A DNA stretch of 44,163 bases, taken from positions 1-44,163 of the IMG/VR virus record IMGVR_UViG_3300037606_000121; one strand, written 5' to 3'. Every line of letters starts with the position of its first letter. Positions within the stretch are counted from its first letter, which is position 1. The notes beneath the pieces were generated by a model. The model was not told where the DNA came from. It made no database searches and was given only the letters and a program-made list of their open reading frames with translations. This DNA comes from a virus. The translations under genes were made by a program, and so were the position numbers. Positions 15,955-22,775 of this stretch are shown piece by piece.

Positions 15955-16278
15955 CTATTCCGCCGAGCCAGTGGTGTCATTTTCTTTGGCTCGCAATTCG
16001 CGCCGCAGTGCAGCGCGGGAAGCTGTTGCATCCATTACCTCAGACCACTTTTTGGAAGGATCAACTGCGACGTATTCAGCAAGTTCATTTTCCAGATACC
16101 TGACAGGATTCGAAAAGCGAAAATTGCGGCAAGAGTAATGTAATTGAACGCCGCCAGGGCACTCCTGATACAGAAGTTCAACGATCATCATTGGCTCATT
16201 TTGCTCAATCTCAATCATCTGTTTTAGTGCGACTATATCGCCGCACGCGAATTTGAAATGTTCGTACTTTGGACCCAT
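15955..16278 (-). CDS. Hypothetical protein, early operon
   Basis: 107 aa. The N-terminal half is a small beta-rich domain (KFACGDIVALKQMIEI, CPGGVQLHYSCRNF), the C-terminal third a charged helix. The ribosome site is AAAGGGG just before the ATG at 16276-16278. It lies between the terminator-like hairpin at 16298-16381 and csrA. The function is unknown. Confidence 0.6.
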   Translation of the reverse strand: MGPKYEHFKFACGDIVALKQMIEIEQNEPMMIVELLYQECPGGVQLHYSCRNFRFSNPVRYLENELAEYVAVDPSKKWSEVMDATASRAALRRELRAKENDTTGSAE

Positions 16279-16297
16279 TGAAAAACCCCTTTAAGTA

Positions 16298-16381
16298 AAT
16301 AGAAAAACAGCCACCCGCCGCGACTCGTTCGCGAACCCGCAGATCACGCTAGACAGCCTCAGAGCCGTTGCGGGTGGTTGT
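16298..16381 (-). terminator. Terminator-like long hairpin
   Basis: CCACCCGC (about 16310) pairs with GCGGGTGG (about 16371). In minus-strand RNA the outer arm is followed by TTTTTCTATTT. The loop is long and has its own secondary pairs. It probably reduces read-through into the csrA-exonuclease part of the operon. Confidence 0.6.
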
Positions 16382-16412
16382 GTAAAATCCGGTGAACCCT
16401 TGCTCTCTCCGG

Positions 16413-16523
16413 TTAGACTAACTCGTCGTCGTCACCTATCAGTGAAGCGAACACAATCGCCGCAATCAACGTTCCGCCGATCATCATGGCAGGCACCAAA
16501 ACGTCACAAAATAGCTCAATCAT
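16413..16523 (-). CDS. Small single-span membrane protein (36 aa)
   Basis: The ATG at 16521-16523 overlaps the upstream stop as ATGA. The peptide MIELFCDVLVPAMMIGGTLI continues hydrophobic to about residue 29 and ends DDDELV, giving one membrane helix with an acidic tail. The coupled start and clean hydrophobic profile support a real gene. The role is unknown; superinfection or host-membrane effects are typical for such proteins. Confidence 0.55.
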   Translation of the reverse strand: MIELFCDVLVPAMMIGGTLIAAIVFASLIGDDDELV

Positions 16524-16960
16524 GTTCGCCCCAATTTCGTTGTGCGCAATGAATCAGCCAGTCCCGGCCCCGCGCACAATCCTTTTGCCCCGACAATTTT
16601 TCCGTCAGGGTCGCGGATTGCCTCGCCCGGATAGGCCAGGTCGGTGCGATGTGCTACCGACGGATGCTCGGCAACGAGTGCCGACACGATCACAATCACG
16701 CCGTCTGCCGGATCGGGTAATCCGGTAGGCTCGCCCATCGTGGATCTCACGACTGAAAAGACTGGACATTCCCACGGCATCCCAGCCTCGTCATACACGT
16801 GCGATCCACCGTCGTGAGATCCACCGCTCGTATCCATGATCTTCCCGAGGGTTTCGCGATCTACCGCCAGCCTTGGTGCCGGCCCATCGACTGGATACGC
16901 TGTCGATTGTTCACCCTCTACGATTGTCAGCGGGTGCGGTGTCAGATTTACGAATCTCAT
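16520..16960 (-). CDS. Conserved hypothetical protein (NLTPHPLTI family)
   Basis: 146 aa from the ATG at 16958-16960 with AAGGAG upstream. It begins MRFVNLTPHPLTIVEG and later has PVFSVVRSTMGEPTGLPDP and VIVIVSALVAEHPSVAHRTD. I recognise this arrangement from uncharacterised proteins of phages and actinobacteria. The likely fold is beta-rich. No activity is known to me. Confidence 0.65.
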   Translation of the reverse strand: MRFVNLTPHPLTIVEGEQSTAYPVDGPAPRLAVDRETLGKIMDTSGGSHDGGSHVYDEAGMPWECPVFSVVRSTMGEPTGLPDPADGVIVIVSALVAEHPSVAHRTDLAYPGEAIRDPDGKIVGAKGLCAGPGLADSLRTTKLGRT

Positions 16961-17026
16961 AGTAGCTCCTTTCGCCGAATGAACGACGAACAAAATGTTC
17001 AGCCAATTTCAAAGCCGCCTCAAAAA

Positions 17027-17353
17027 TCATTTTGCTTGAAACAACAAGATCCTGTGGATAGCAGTTGCGGAAGCTATCCATTCGGTACATGTGTCTTCGT
17101 AAACCGCATCGCACCACGACATCACATACGCACTGCTATCTCGATATCGCAAGCCGATCATACGATCAAACTCGCGTTTGGCCCGTTTGGCGACGTCGTC
17201 AAATGGGTCCACATGTTCGCCATTCTGGACCCTTAGCAACCATTCCGCGGCCTTTGCCGCGGAGTACGCACGGTCCTCGGCGCTTACCGGGTAATCTGGT
17301 GCCCCACCAGAACTGTTGTCGTCGGCCCCGCATAAATTGCGTGCAAATCCCAT
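17027..17353 (-). CDS. Hypothetical protein, early operon
   Basis: 108 aa, helical, with DRAYSAAKAAEWLLRVQNGE and RDSSAYVMSWCDAVYEDTCT. The ribosome site AAGGAG lies before the ATG at 17351-17353. The upstream intergenic region carries the recurring CCCGGCCTCA hairpin. I do not recognise the family. Confidence 0.55.
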   Translation of the reverse strand: MGFARNLCGADDNSSGGAPDYPVSAEDRAYSAAKAAEWLLRVQNGEHVDPFDDVAKRAKREFDRMIGLRYRDSSAYVMSWCDAVYEDTCTEWIASATAIHRILLFQAK

Positions 17354-17386
17354 TTGAAAATCTCCTTACCACTTGCGTTTCGATTG

Positions 17387-17415
17387 AAAAGTCCCGGCCT
17401 CACGTTGAGGCCGGG
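17387..17415 (-). terminator. Recurring intergenic hairpin, copy 1
   Basis: A perfect 10-bp stem (17393-17402 with 17406-17415) has loop CGT, followed on the minus strand by ACTTTTC. The same element occurs at 17871-17893 and 18283-18305, and degenerate forms occur near 18917 and 19728. Each lies after a small gene. The short T-run suggests a partial terminator or an RNA-processing/stability element. Confidence 0.6.
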
Positions 17416-17435
17416 TGGTTGCATAAACCTGCAAT

Positions 17436-17633
17436 TTACCAGCGATAATGCACGCCGTTTGAGCCAACAAACTCAGAGCAGTCATCCTTTAAACGGTCTA
17501 TGATCTCACCCGCGATCTCTTCCTGGATTGATGGGGGACAGTCGATTTCTTTTGCTGCCTTCCAGCAATGACCGACGCCGCTGAAATCAATCTCAATTTC
17601 GTTTCCGCACACTTCGACTTGCTTGATTGTCAT
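17436..17633 (-). CDS. Small hypothetical protein (65 aa)
   Basis: Begins MTIKQVEVCGNEIEIDFSGV, then CWKAAKEIDCPPSIQEEIAG; alpha/beta, acidic. The start is preceded by AGGGAGAATTTAAA, the leader shared with the 56-aa and hexapeptide genes. AGGGA also fits the CsrA ANGGA motif. The function is unknown. Confidence 0.6.
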   Translation of the reverse strand: MTIKQVEVCGNEIEIDFSGVGHCWKAAKEIDCPPSIQEEIAGEIIDRLKDDCSEFVGSNGVHYRW

Positions 17634-17634
17634 T

Positions 17635-17727
17635 TTAAATTCTCCCTGCCCTTGCGGGCGACTTGTTGAAAAGGACCGGCGTGAACATCACGCACTCTGT
17701 CTCAGTTCCCTCGTGGGTCTTCAGTGG
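17635..17727 (-). repeat. 93-bp direct repeat, copy 1 (HNH 3' end plus leader)
   Basis: Identical to 19945-20037. In copy 2 the right 26 bases are the 3' end of the HNH gene and the remainder is the leader of the next gene. Here the HNH fragment is stranded without its gene. The repeat includes a GCCC-GCAA-GGGC hairpin just before the ribosome site. It looks like a footprint of duplication or loss of an HNH gene. Confidence 0.9.
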
Positions 17728-17905
17728 CACCGGATCTCAACTCACCGGCCACCGCATCCGTGCGACCACTGGCGACCGCTTGGAAGTGAATTATTGACTT
17801 CCAATGCCGTTTCGGTCCCCAACTGGATCGCCGGCCGTAGTATCGACCAGGCTGGAAGCCAACGAAAAGTCCCGGCCTCACGTTGAGGCCGGGTTGCGGA
17901 AAGCG
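17728..17905. other. Intergenic stretch with hairpins, no gene seen
   Basis: No credible ORF on either strand. It contains a TTGGAAGT/ACTTCCAA inverted repeat (about 17783-17807) and the second copy of the recurring hairpin (17871-17893). The left part joins the stranded HNH fragment, so this may be remnant sequence of a deleted gene. Confidence 0.5.
17871..17893 (-). terminator. Recurring intergenic hairpin, copy 2
   Basis: Same 10-bp stem and CGT loop as at 17393-17415, followed on the minus strand by ACTTTTC. It follows the stop of the 110-aa gene. Confidence 0.6.
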
Positions 17906-18238
17906 TTAGAGCCCTACTGACTCCGCTATTTTGTTGATGATCTTGCCACTGAATTCTTCAGCGTACAATCCGTCCACGTCGCAGAATCCACTCTCTGTAG
18001 ATTCGTCGAAAATGGATCCAAGTGTGTCTGTTTCGGTGATCTTGTAGCACAAGCCGTGCTTCCAGCGATACGAGCCGCCTTCGAGCGAATCTGTGCCGCC
18101 GAATCCCTCTACCAGAAGCAACCTGCCTAGAGAGTGGTGCTCGATAATTGCCAGGCCCTGAAGCATGTCATACGCTCTACGTCGGCTGTCGCTATCGATT
18201 AGTTTATTTTTTGTTGATGTTGTCGTCATTGTCGTCAT
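17906..18238 (-). CDS. Hypothetical protein, early operon
   Basis: 110 aa with an unusual N-terminus, MTTMTTTSTKNK, from a short ATGACGACA DNA repeat; the second Met could also be the start. The leader AAGGGATCACGACA closely resembles that of the 193-aa gene. The centre has GRLLLVEGFGGTDSLEGGSY. The function is unknown. Confidence 0.55.
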   Translation of the reverse strand: MTTMTTTSTKNKLIDSDSRRRAYDMLQGLAIIEHHSLGRLLLVEGFGGTDSLEGGSYRWKHGLCYKITETDTLGSIFDESTESGFCDVDGLYAEEFSGKIINKIAESVGL

Positions 18239-18282
18239 TGTCGTGATCCCTTATTACTAGTGAATCGTTTCGATTGAAAAGT

Positions 18283-18305
18283 CCCGGCCTCACGTTGAGA
18301 CCGGG
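18283..18305 (-). terminator. Recurring intergenic hairpin, copy 3
   Basis: CCCGGCCTCA/TGAGACCGGG with loop CGT, one position changed from copies 1 and 2. It overlaps the last codons of the 193-aa gene. Confidence 0.5.
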
Positions 18306-18871
18306 ACGCCACCACAGAAAACGGTTACCGGAATCCATGGATCGCCCTTTGCGTAGAAAAATCCTTCTGGGACTTTTCCATCACTGTGGCAAATCAATGG
18401 GCAATACGTCGGAAGAGCGCAATTGACGGGGATATCCACCACATCAGTGCATTGTTCCGGGGTGCCATCCAGTTGACCGGATGCGAAGCTTGCCACCCCC
18501 TCGACGATCAGCCGGACTATATTACTCTTGTCGTGGCTATCTGGTGGAGCAGCGTCGTCGCCGATGGCCGCGGTTGCCGTGTCGCACATCCAATCCCAGG
18601 CGAGATAAGCCGACGTATGGGGAACGACCAAATGGACTACTCCGTTTTCGTCCCACGCTACGCCGCCTACGGCGGCTACAATAGCGGTGGCCATTGCCAC
18701 CGCTGGACCCCTCCAGTGCCGTCCAGCGGTGGCGGTCTGCCATGAAAAATGCACTCCGCCAGTTACGTGCCGGCATCCGTTCTGCCATTCCACGACCCGC
18801 ACGAATTGATTCGGTCGCGAAGCGAAGACTCTGTCACCCGTAGTGGGTTGGTAAATAAATACTGTAGTCAT
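18290..18871 (-). CDS. Hypothetical protein, early operon
   Basis: 193 aa from the ATG at 18869-18871 (AAGG upstream). The longer in-frame reading covers non-coding leader. It begins MTTVFIYQPTTGDRVFASRP, has a hydrophobic AVAMATAIVAAVGGVAW patch, and contains Cys/Pro-rich segments near the end. The family is not recognised; no catalytic motif is seen. Confidence 0.55.
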   Translation of the reverse strand: MTTVFIYQPTTGDRVFASRPNQFVRVVEWQNGCRHVTGGVHFSWQTATAGRHWRGPAVAMATAIVAAVGGVAWDENGVVHLVVPHTSAYLAWDWMCDTATAAIGDDAAPPDSHDKSNIVRLIVEGVASFASGQLDGTPEQCTDVVDIPVNCALPTYCPLICHSDGKVPEGFFYAKGDPWIPVTVFCGGVPVST

Positions 18872-18959
18872 TGTCGTGAACCTTAGAAAAATAGTGAATT
18901 GTGGACTGTTGAGGTTGAAAAGTCCCAGAATCAACGTGCTGTCTTCAACCATTATTGTA

Positions 18960-19685
18960 TTACCAAATATCGTATTCAACCTTCACGCGGTCCCTAATCT
19001 GAACGTCAGGACTTACGTGCACGCCGTCCCCGATCCGCACGCCGTCCCCGGTTTGCACGCGGTCCCCGATCCGCACGCCGTCCCCGATCCGCACGCCGTC
19101 CCCGATCCGCACGCGGTCCCCGATCCAAACGCGGTCCCCGATCCGCACGCGGTCCCCGATCCAAACGCGGTCCCCGATCCGCACGCGGTCCCCGATCTGG
19201 GCGTTGGCGCCGATCTGGACGCGGTCCCCGCTCCGCACGTTGTAGCCGATCCGCACGCGGTCCCCGATCCAAACGCGGTCCCCGATCCGCACGCGGTCCC
19301 CGATCTGGGCGTTGGCGCCGATCTGGACGCGGTCCCCGCTCCGCACGTTGTAGCCGATCTGTGCGTTGGTACCGATCTGGACGCGGTCCCCGATCCGCAC
19401 GTCGTCGCCGATAACTCTGCGAATCAAATCAGGAGTGCCACCCACGCTTCGCAGCACGCTCTCCACTCCGTTGCGCACGTCCGATCCTAGGTCATCATAA
19501 TCCTCAGGCGATGGACCTTGCATTGCCGACTCTTCGCCTCTGCTAGCGATCAATGTCGCCAGCCCGTGTAGGCAGCAAGCAGTCCCACAGTCCCAGACCG
19601 TTTGCTTATATTCTCGACCGTAAAGCCGATGGTCTCGCTCCGCGATGGAACATGCTTCCAGTAGATGCTTGGATGTCAATGGCAT
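18960..19685 (-). CDS. Hexapeptide-repeat (left-handed beta-helix) protein
   Basis: 241 aa. Residues 1-90 are a helical domain with CGTACCLHGLATLIASRG. From about residue 91 to the end there are about 25 consecutive hexapeptides (RIGDRV, WIGDRV, QIGANA and variants) with Ile-Gly at fixed positions, the pattern of left-handed beta-helices; this gives roughly eight coils. No acyltransferase active-site His loop is visible, so a binding or structural role is more likely. The repeat region is built of 18-bp DNA units. It shares the GGAGAATTTAAG leader. Confidence 0.8.
   Translation of the reverse strand: MPLTSKHLLEACSIAERDHRLYGREYKQTVWDCGTACCLHGLATLIASRGEESAMQGPSPEDYDDLGSDVRNGVESVLRSVGGTPDLIRRVIGDDVRIGDRVQIGTNAQIGYNVRSGDRVQIGANAQIGDRVRIGDRVWIGDRVRIGYNVRSGDRVQIGANAQIGDRVRIGDRVWIGDRVRIGDRVWIGDRVRIGDGVRIGDGVRIGDRVQTGDGVRIGDGVHVSPDVQIRDRVKVEYDIW
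19000..19420. repeat. 18-bp tandem repeats encoding hexapeptides
   Basis: About 23 units of an 18-bp motif (GGTCCCCGATCCGCACGC and variants on the plus strand). A longer block of several units is duplicated (around 19191-19260 and 19299-19362). The high identity at DNA level suggests recent expansion by slippage or recombination. Confidence 0.9.
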
Positions 19686-19772
19686 CTTAAATTCTCCTTA
19701 TCTTTCGGGCGACTCAAAAAAAGGACCGGCATCACGTTGAGTTCCGGATTGCGTACTTATGTTTCGAGGATA

Positions 19773-19943
19773 CTAATCCTCGGTTTCCGCTGTCACCTCG
19801 GAGCGATCCAGCTCGTGGTCCGTGCAAAACTGCTCGATTGCGTCGTCAACAGTCCATTCGGCATCATCAAACCAGCATTTTTCTACGCTGCCTTTTGCGG
19901 GATTCGTACACACTACTAAAAATCCTGTTTTGTCAGTGATCAT
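19773..19943 (-). CDS. Small acidic protein (56 aa)
   Basis: ATG at 19941-19943 with GGGAGAATTTAAG upstream; TAG at 19773-19775. It reads MITDKTGFLVVCTNPAKGSV, then WFDDAEWTVDDAIEQFC, alpha/beta and strongly acidic. Small acidic early phage proteins can mimic DNA or inhibit host enzymes, but no specific match is known. Confidence 0.65.
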   Translation of the reverse strand: MITDKTGFLVVCTNPAKGSVEKCWFDDAEWTVDDAIEQFCTDHELDRSEVTAETED

Positions 19944-19944
19944 C

Positions 19945-20037
19945 TTAAATTCTCCCTGCCCTTGCGGGCGACTTGTTGAAAAGGACCGGCGTGAACATCA
20001 CGCACTCTGTCTCAGTTCCCTCGTGGGTCTTCAGTGG
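19945..20037 (-). repeat. 93-bp direct repeat, copy 2
   Basis: Identical to 17635-17727. It includes the last 26 bases of the HNH gene and the whole leader of the 56-aa gene, with a GCAA-loop hairpin adjacent to the ribosome site. Confidence 0.9.
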
Positions 20038-20386
20038 TGCCTTCGATTATCGCCTTTGCCAGCTTGCGATAACTTGCAATTTTGCGGGACGTCAGCCTCT
20101 TGATGTCTTTTCGTGTTTCCGGCCCGCAAAATTTCGCAAGTGACTTGTCCTGTCGGCTGCAGTTGCAGTGTCGGCAAGCTGTCACCAGATTCGTCGCATC
20201 GTTGCTGCCGCCGTCGGCTTGGCACTTGACATGGTCGAGTGTGATATCGCTTGGGGCAACACCATGCAGGTCGGCACAACAGTACACGCAACGGAAAGAA
20301 TCTCTCAGGTAGATTGCGAGCCGAAGATCTTTTCGCAGGCAGACACCCTTGTATTCTATTTTTCCGTTTTTGTTTCGCGTGTTCAT
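20012..20386 (-). CDS. HNH endonuclease
   Basis: 124 aa. Contains CVYCCADLHGV, ITLDHVKCQADGGSNDATNL and CRHCNCSRQDK, the CxxC, DHV, N and CxxC elements of HNH nucleases, with basic flanks. Ribosome site GGAG. It is the first gene after the palindrome-controlled promoter. It may be a homing nuclease (a copy of its 3' end lies at 17.7 kb) or an early host-DNA nuclease. Confidence 0.82.
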   Translation of the reverse strand: MNTRNKNGKIEYKGVCLRKDLRLAIYLRDSFRCVYCCADLHGVAPSDITLDHVKCQADGGSNDATNLVTACRHCNCSRQDKSLAKFCGPETRKDIKRLTSRKIASYRKLAKAIIEGTTEDPRGN

Positions 20387-20430
20387 CGTTTCTCTCCGGT
20401 TCGTTTTCGTCTCACACTCTTCTATCGACC

Positions 20431-20459
20431 ATTGTAGAGACGTCTCTACAACATGTCAA
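20431..20459 (-). promoter_or_regulatory. Early promoter with 20-bp palindromic operator
   Basis: The minus strand has TTGACA (20459-20454), a 17-base spacer and TACAAT (20436-20431), close to the sigma-70 consensus. A perfect 20-bp palindrome (20432-20451; half-site TTGTAGAGAC) covers the spacer and -10, the classic place for a repressor. It drives the HNH gene and the early operon. The HTH gene just upstream or a host repressor is the candidate regulator. Confidence 0.85.
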
Positions 20460-20483
20460 CAGATAGCCGTAAAGTTTTTTCGA

Positions 20484-20684
20484 TTATTTTTTTTTTCGAG
20501 AAATCAACCAGGCAACTGCTTGCTGATCCAGGCTGTAATAGTGCCGCCCGGACGACAGCATCTCGTGCCGTGTGCCGATTTTTCCGTGCTGACAGAGTCG
20601 TGAAATCCACGCTCGTGAGTAGCCAGTAAGGTCTGCGGCAGCCTGCACGCTGATTGGGTATTGAGGTTTTTGTTTTGTCGCCAT
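20484..20684 (-). CDS. Small HTH DNA-binding protein (excisionase/MerR-like)
   Basis: 66 aa: VQAAADLTGYSRAWISRLCQ is a helix-turn-helix of the HTH_17/excisionase-like type, followed by a wing (SSGRHYYSLDQQAVAWLISR). Its ATG lies only six bases after a -10 element, so the mRNA would be leaderless. It stands alone between the late-operon end and the early promoter, and is a good candidate for regulating the latter. Confidence 0.75.
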   Translation of the reverse strand: MATKQKPQYPISVQAAADLTGYSRAWISRLCQHGKIGTRHEMLSSGRHYYSLDQQAVAWLISRKKK

Positions 20685-20690
20685 GCTGTC

Positions 20691-20719
20691 AGTGTAGCAG
20701 AATTGCTATGCGGTTTCAA
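20691..20719 (-). promoter_or_regulatory. Promoter of the HTH gene, predicted leaderless transcript
   Basis: The minus strand has TTGAAA (20719-20714), 17 bases, TACACT (20696-20691), then six bases and the ATG at 20684. Normal start-site spacing puts +1 at or next to the A of the ATG. Confidence 0.75.
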
Positions 20720-20750
20720 TTGCGTTTTTAACAGCGTCCTGAAACGAAGC

Positions 20751-20776
20751 GAGCCTACCCCGATTGAGGCAGGCTC
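20751..20776 (-). terminator. Hairpin ending the late tail operon
   Basis: A 9-bp stem with one G-T pair (20751-20759 with 20768-20776), loop 8. It lies 30 bp past the methyltransferase stop. The following sequence is only weakly T-rich, so termination may be partial. Confidence 0.5.
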
Positions 20777-20805
20777 TCCTATAGCTTTGTTTGTGCCAGC
20801 CCGTC

Positions 20806-21366
20806 TTATTGGGGACGGCGATCGAGACTATGACGGTCACTCATCGAATACGGATTGACTGCGGTTAGTTCATTCGCGACTTTTCGCACGATTATTCCAA
20901 CGCCCGGATCACTCGTAGGATCTACTGTGATTGTGCAGATCGTCTGGTCTTCGAAAATTGTCAGCATGTCGCGCACGGTAAAACGCCAATGATCGGACGG
21001 ATAATTGTGCAGCGGAAAGCCTGGAGATCGTGTCGTCAGTAGCAGGATTCCGCCGGGTTTCAGTACGCTCCAAATTGCATCGAGAAACGAAAACCATTCC
21101 TCGACGTGCTCCAGAACTTCCGTGCAGACAATCAGATCGGTTGACACAACGCCGAACCGCTTCGGTAGTTCACTGGACGTGCAAACCACATCGACACCAG
21201 GCCCCGCTTGCATGTCAGTTCCGACATAGCTCGATGGAAGTTGCTGCACAATCCACGGACGACACGACCCGTTGACGTCCATCGACCCGACTTCAATAAC
21301 CGACTTTCCTTTGATCGATCCTTCAGGAAGTTGACGGCAAAAGTTTTTACCCCATGTGCTGCACAT
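20806..21366 (-). CDS. SAM-dependent methyltransferase (class I)
   Basis: 186 aa from the ATG at 21364-21366, coupled as TAATG to the upstream gene. Motif I is VIEVGSMDVNGSC, an acidic post-I residue is in YVGTDMQAG, DLIVCTEVLEHVEEW is typical of Methyltransf_11, and LKPGGILLLTTRSPG is motif post-III. No DNA-methylase DPPY-type motif is present, so a small molecule, sugar or protein is the likely substrate. Pairing with the glycosyltransferase-like gene suggests glycan modification. Confidence 0.8.
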   Translation of the reverse strand: MCSTWGKNFCRQLPEGSIKGKSVIEVGSMDVNGSCRPWIVQQLPSSYVGTDMQAGPGVDVVCTSSELPKRFGVVSTDLIVCTEVLEHVEEWFSFLDAIWSVLKPGGILLLTTRSPGFPLHNYPSDHWRFTVRDMLTIFEDQTICTITVDPTSDPGVGIIVRKVANELTAVNPYSMSDRHSLDRRPQ

Positions 21367-22673
21367 TATTGACGTCCTTCGTAGGCTTGTTTCCGGTTCC
21401 ATTCGATCAACATAGGTAACACAATCTCGGTCGATTCTTTATGGTTATAGAGTGTCGTGAACATCGAGTTGTCGTAAAACTCGCACCAGCTTTCATGTGC
21501 CGGAAAGTGGTCGCCGCACCATGCCTCAACGCCTCCGTAACGATCCTTCACCGGCTTGCCTGCTAGATACTTCGCCCGCACTGCGAAGAATGTTCCAGAC
21601 GGATGCCATGCGAAACGCGGCGATAGCGGACGAGTCCCGAACGTCCGAAATGAATGGCAGTTTTTGTAACCCGCTGCCAACTTCTCGCGGATCATATCGT
21701 GATTGAAAACGATCGTCTGATACATTGCTTCAGACCACCGACGAACGGCCTCTGATTTCGATGTATTAGTCTTGGCTCCTTTGCCGTGGCAATAGATCAG
21801 CACATCGTCCGAGCCTTGAGGAACAACTTCCTGTAGCCACCGGAAGGTCTGGGTCTCTCCGTGTGCATGGTTTGTGAATTCTTTGCAAATGATCGACGCA
21901 TGCAATGCGGCTCGAATCGTCTCATGCGTGTCGGTCGATGGATCTGTTGCAATACCGACGAAACACTGCCCGTTGATCAGAGCAGGCATCTGGTTCCAGA
22001 GTTGAACGTGCCATTGCCAATTGTTTTTAGTCGGCCATAGGTGAGCACCGAAGTGAAGTATCGGTACGCCCTCGAATGGATCTGGTGACGGCTTTGGCTT
22101 TGCCATCGTCTCTGCGTGAAGTTTGGCCTGTGTTGCTTTCAGCCCCTTGATCCATTGTGCCGCGCCTCGCTGTGTTGGCTGCGTTGCAGTTCGCACGACT
22201 GGTGCCCGGATGACTGGATCAGGCTTTGGTTGTTTGCGAACGTCCTCAATTGCCTGCGTCAGAATCCAGTTCGCACCCTGACTCAACAGCACGTCAGGAG
22301 TAATAGTCGAGACCATCCACGCTACGGAACACCATTCTTTTAGTGCCTCGGTCAGGATATCTCGATTGCTGACCAAATGGTTGACGATCTCTTCACGGTG
22401 AAGTTCGCAGCCAGCCATTCCCCACGCATCCATCTTGTTGGCTAGGTTATCGCAGCCGCATCCCTTGCCTGTTTTGATGCTGGTGAGTTTTTCGATGCGG
22501 ACCTTGAGCGCGGTGCCGACGAGTTCAAGAAATTGTCTTGAGTGAGATTTTACAGGAACGATCTGCGGTTCAGATCGGTCCATAGCCGTCCGAAGCCTCG
22601 CCGCTTTCTCCGGCCAAACTGCCTCCAGTGTAGCCAGGGAAGTTCTCGCGAGTTCGTTGGTTGAATTCATCAC
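21366..22673 (-). CDS. Glycosyltransferase-like protein with Cys-containing N-terminal domain
   Basis: 435 aa from GTG/ATG at 22668-22673. An alternative ATG at 22581-22583 gives 405 aa and removes most of the 100-bp overlap with the 66-aa gene. N-terminal KTGKGCGCDNLANKMDAWG is a motif I associate with planctomycete phage tail proteins. The C-terminal half (ILHFGAHLWPTKNNWQWHVQ, VLIYCHGKGAKTNTSKSEAV, FAWHPSGTFFAVRAKYL) looks like a glycosyltransferase domain. It may decorate virion or host surface glycans. The assignment is by resemblance. Confidence 0.5.
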   Translation of the reverse strand: MMNSTNELARTSLATLEAVWPEKAARLRTAMDRSEPQIVPVKSHSRQFLELVGTALKVRIEKLTSIKTGKGCGCDNLANKMDAWGMAGCELHREEIVNHLVSNRDILTEALKEWCSVAWMVSTITPDVLLSQGANWILTQAIEDVRKQPKPDPVIRAPVVRTATQPTQRGAAQWIKGLKATQAKLHAETMAKPKPSPDPFEGVPILHFGAHLWPTKNNWQWHVQLWNQMPALINGQCFVGIATDPSTDTHETIRAALHASIICKEFTNHAHGETQTFRWLQEVVPQGSDDVLIYCHGKGAKTNTSKSEAVRRWSEAMYQTIVFNHDMIREKLAAGYKNCHSFRTFGTRPLSPRFAWHPSGTFFAVRAKYLAGKPVKDRYGGVEAWCGDHFPAHESWCEFYDNSMFTTLYNHKESTEIVLPMLIEWNRKQAYEGRQ

Positions 22674-22770
22674 GCACCGTCTGTTCTTCGTATAGCCTCA
22701 CGGCTGGTATGACACACACAAAAAGAATTGCCAAAACACCAACTAAGCACACTGCTTTTAATTCGTCCAC
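22570..22770 (-). CDS. Small single-span membrane protein (66 aa)
   Basis: GTG start at 22768-22770, with GGAGGAG eight bases upstream, which fixes the start. It reads MDELKAVCLVGVLAILFVCV, one N-terminal membrane helix, then a charged and glycine-rich tail. Its 3' part overlaps the next gene by about 100 bp if that gene starts at 22673. Confidence 0.6.
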   Translation of the reverse strand: MDELKAVCLVGVLAILFVCVIPAVRLYEEQTVRDEFNQRTRENFPGYTGGSLAGESGEASDGYGPI

Positions 22771-22775
22771 TTTGG

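Noticed and set aside
17387-18305. Regular hairpin repeats considered as a CRISPR array
   Set aside because: Copies are 400-500 bp apart with genes between them, not 30-40 bp spacers, and no cas gene is present.
18876-19490. Plus-strand ORF with DPHAVPDPNAVPD-type repeats
   Set aside because: It is the antisense shadow of the hexapeptide-repeat gene. Any frame over an 18-bp repeat stays open. The minus strand has the ribosome site and the structural pattern.
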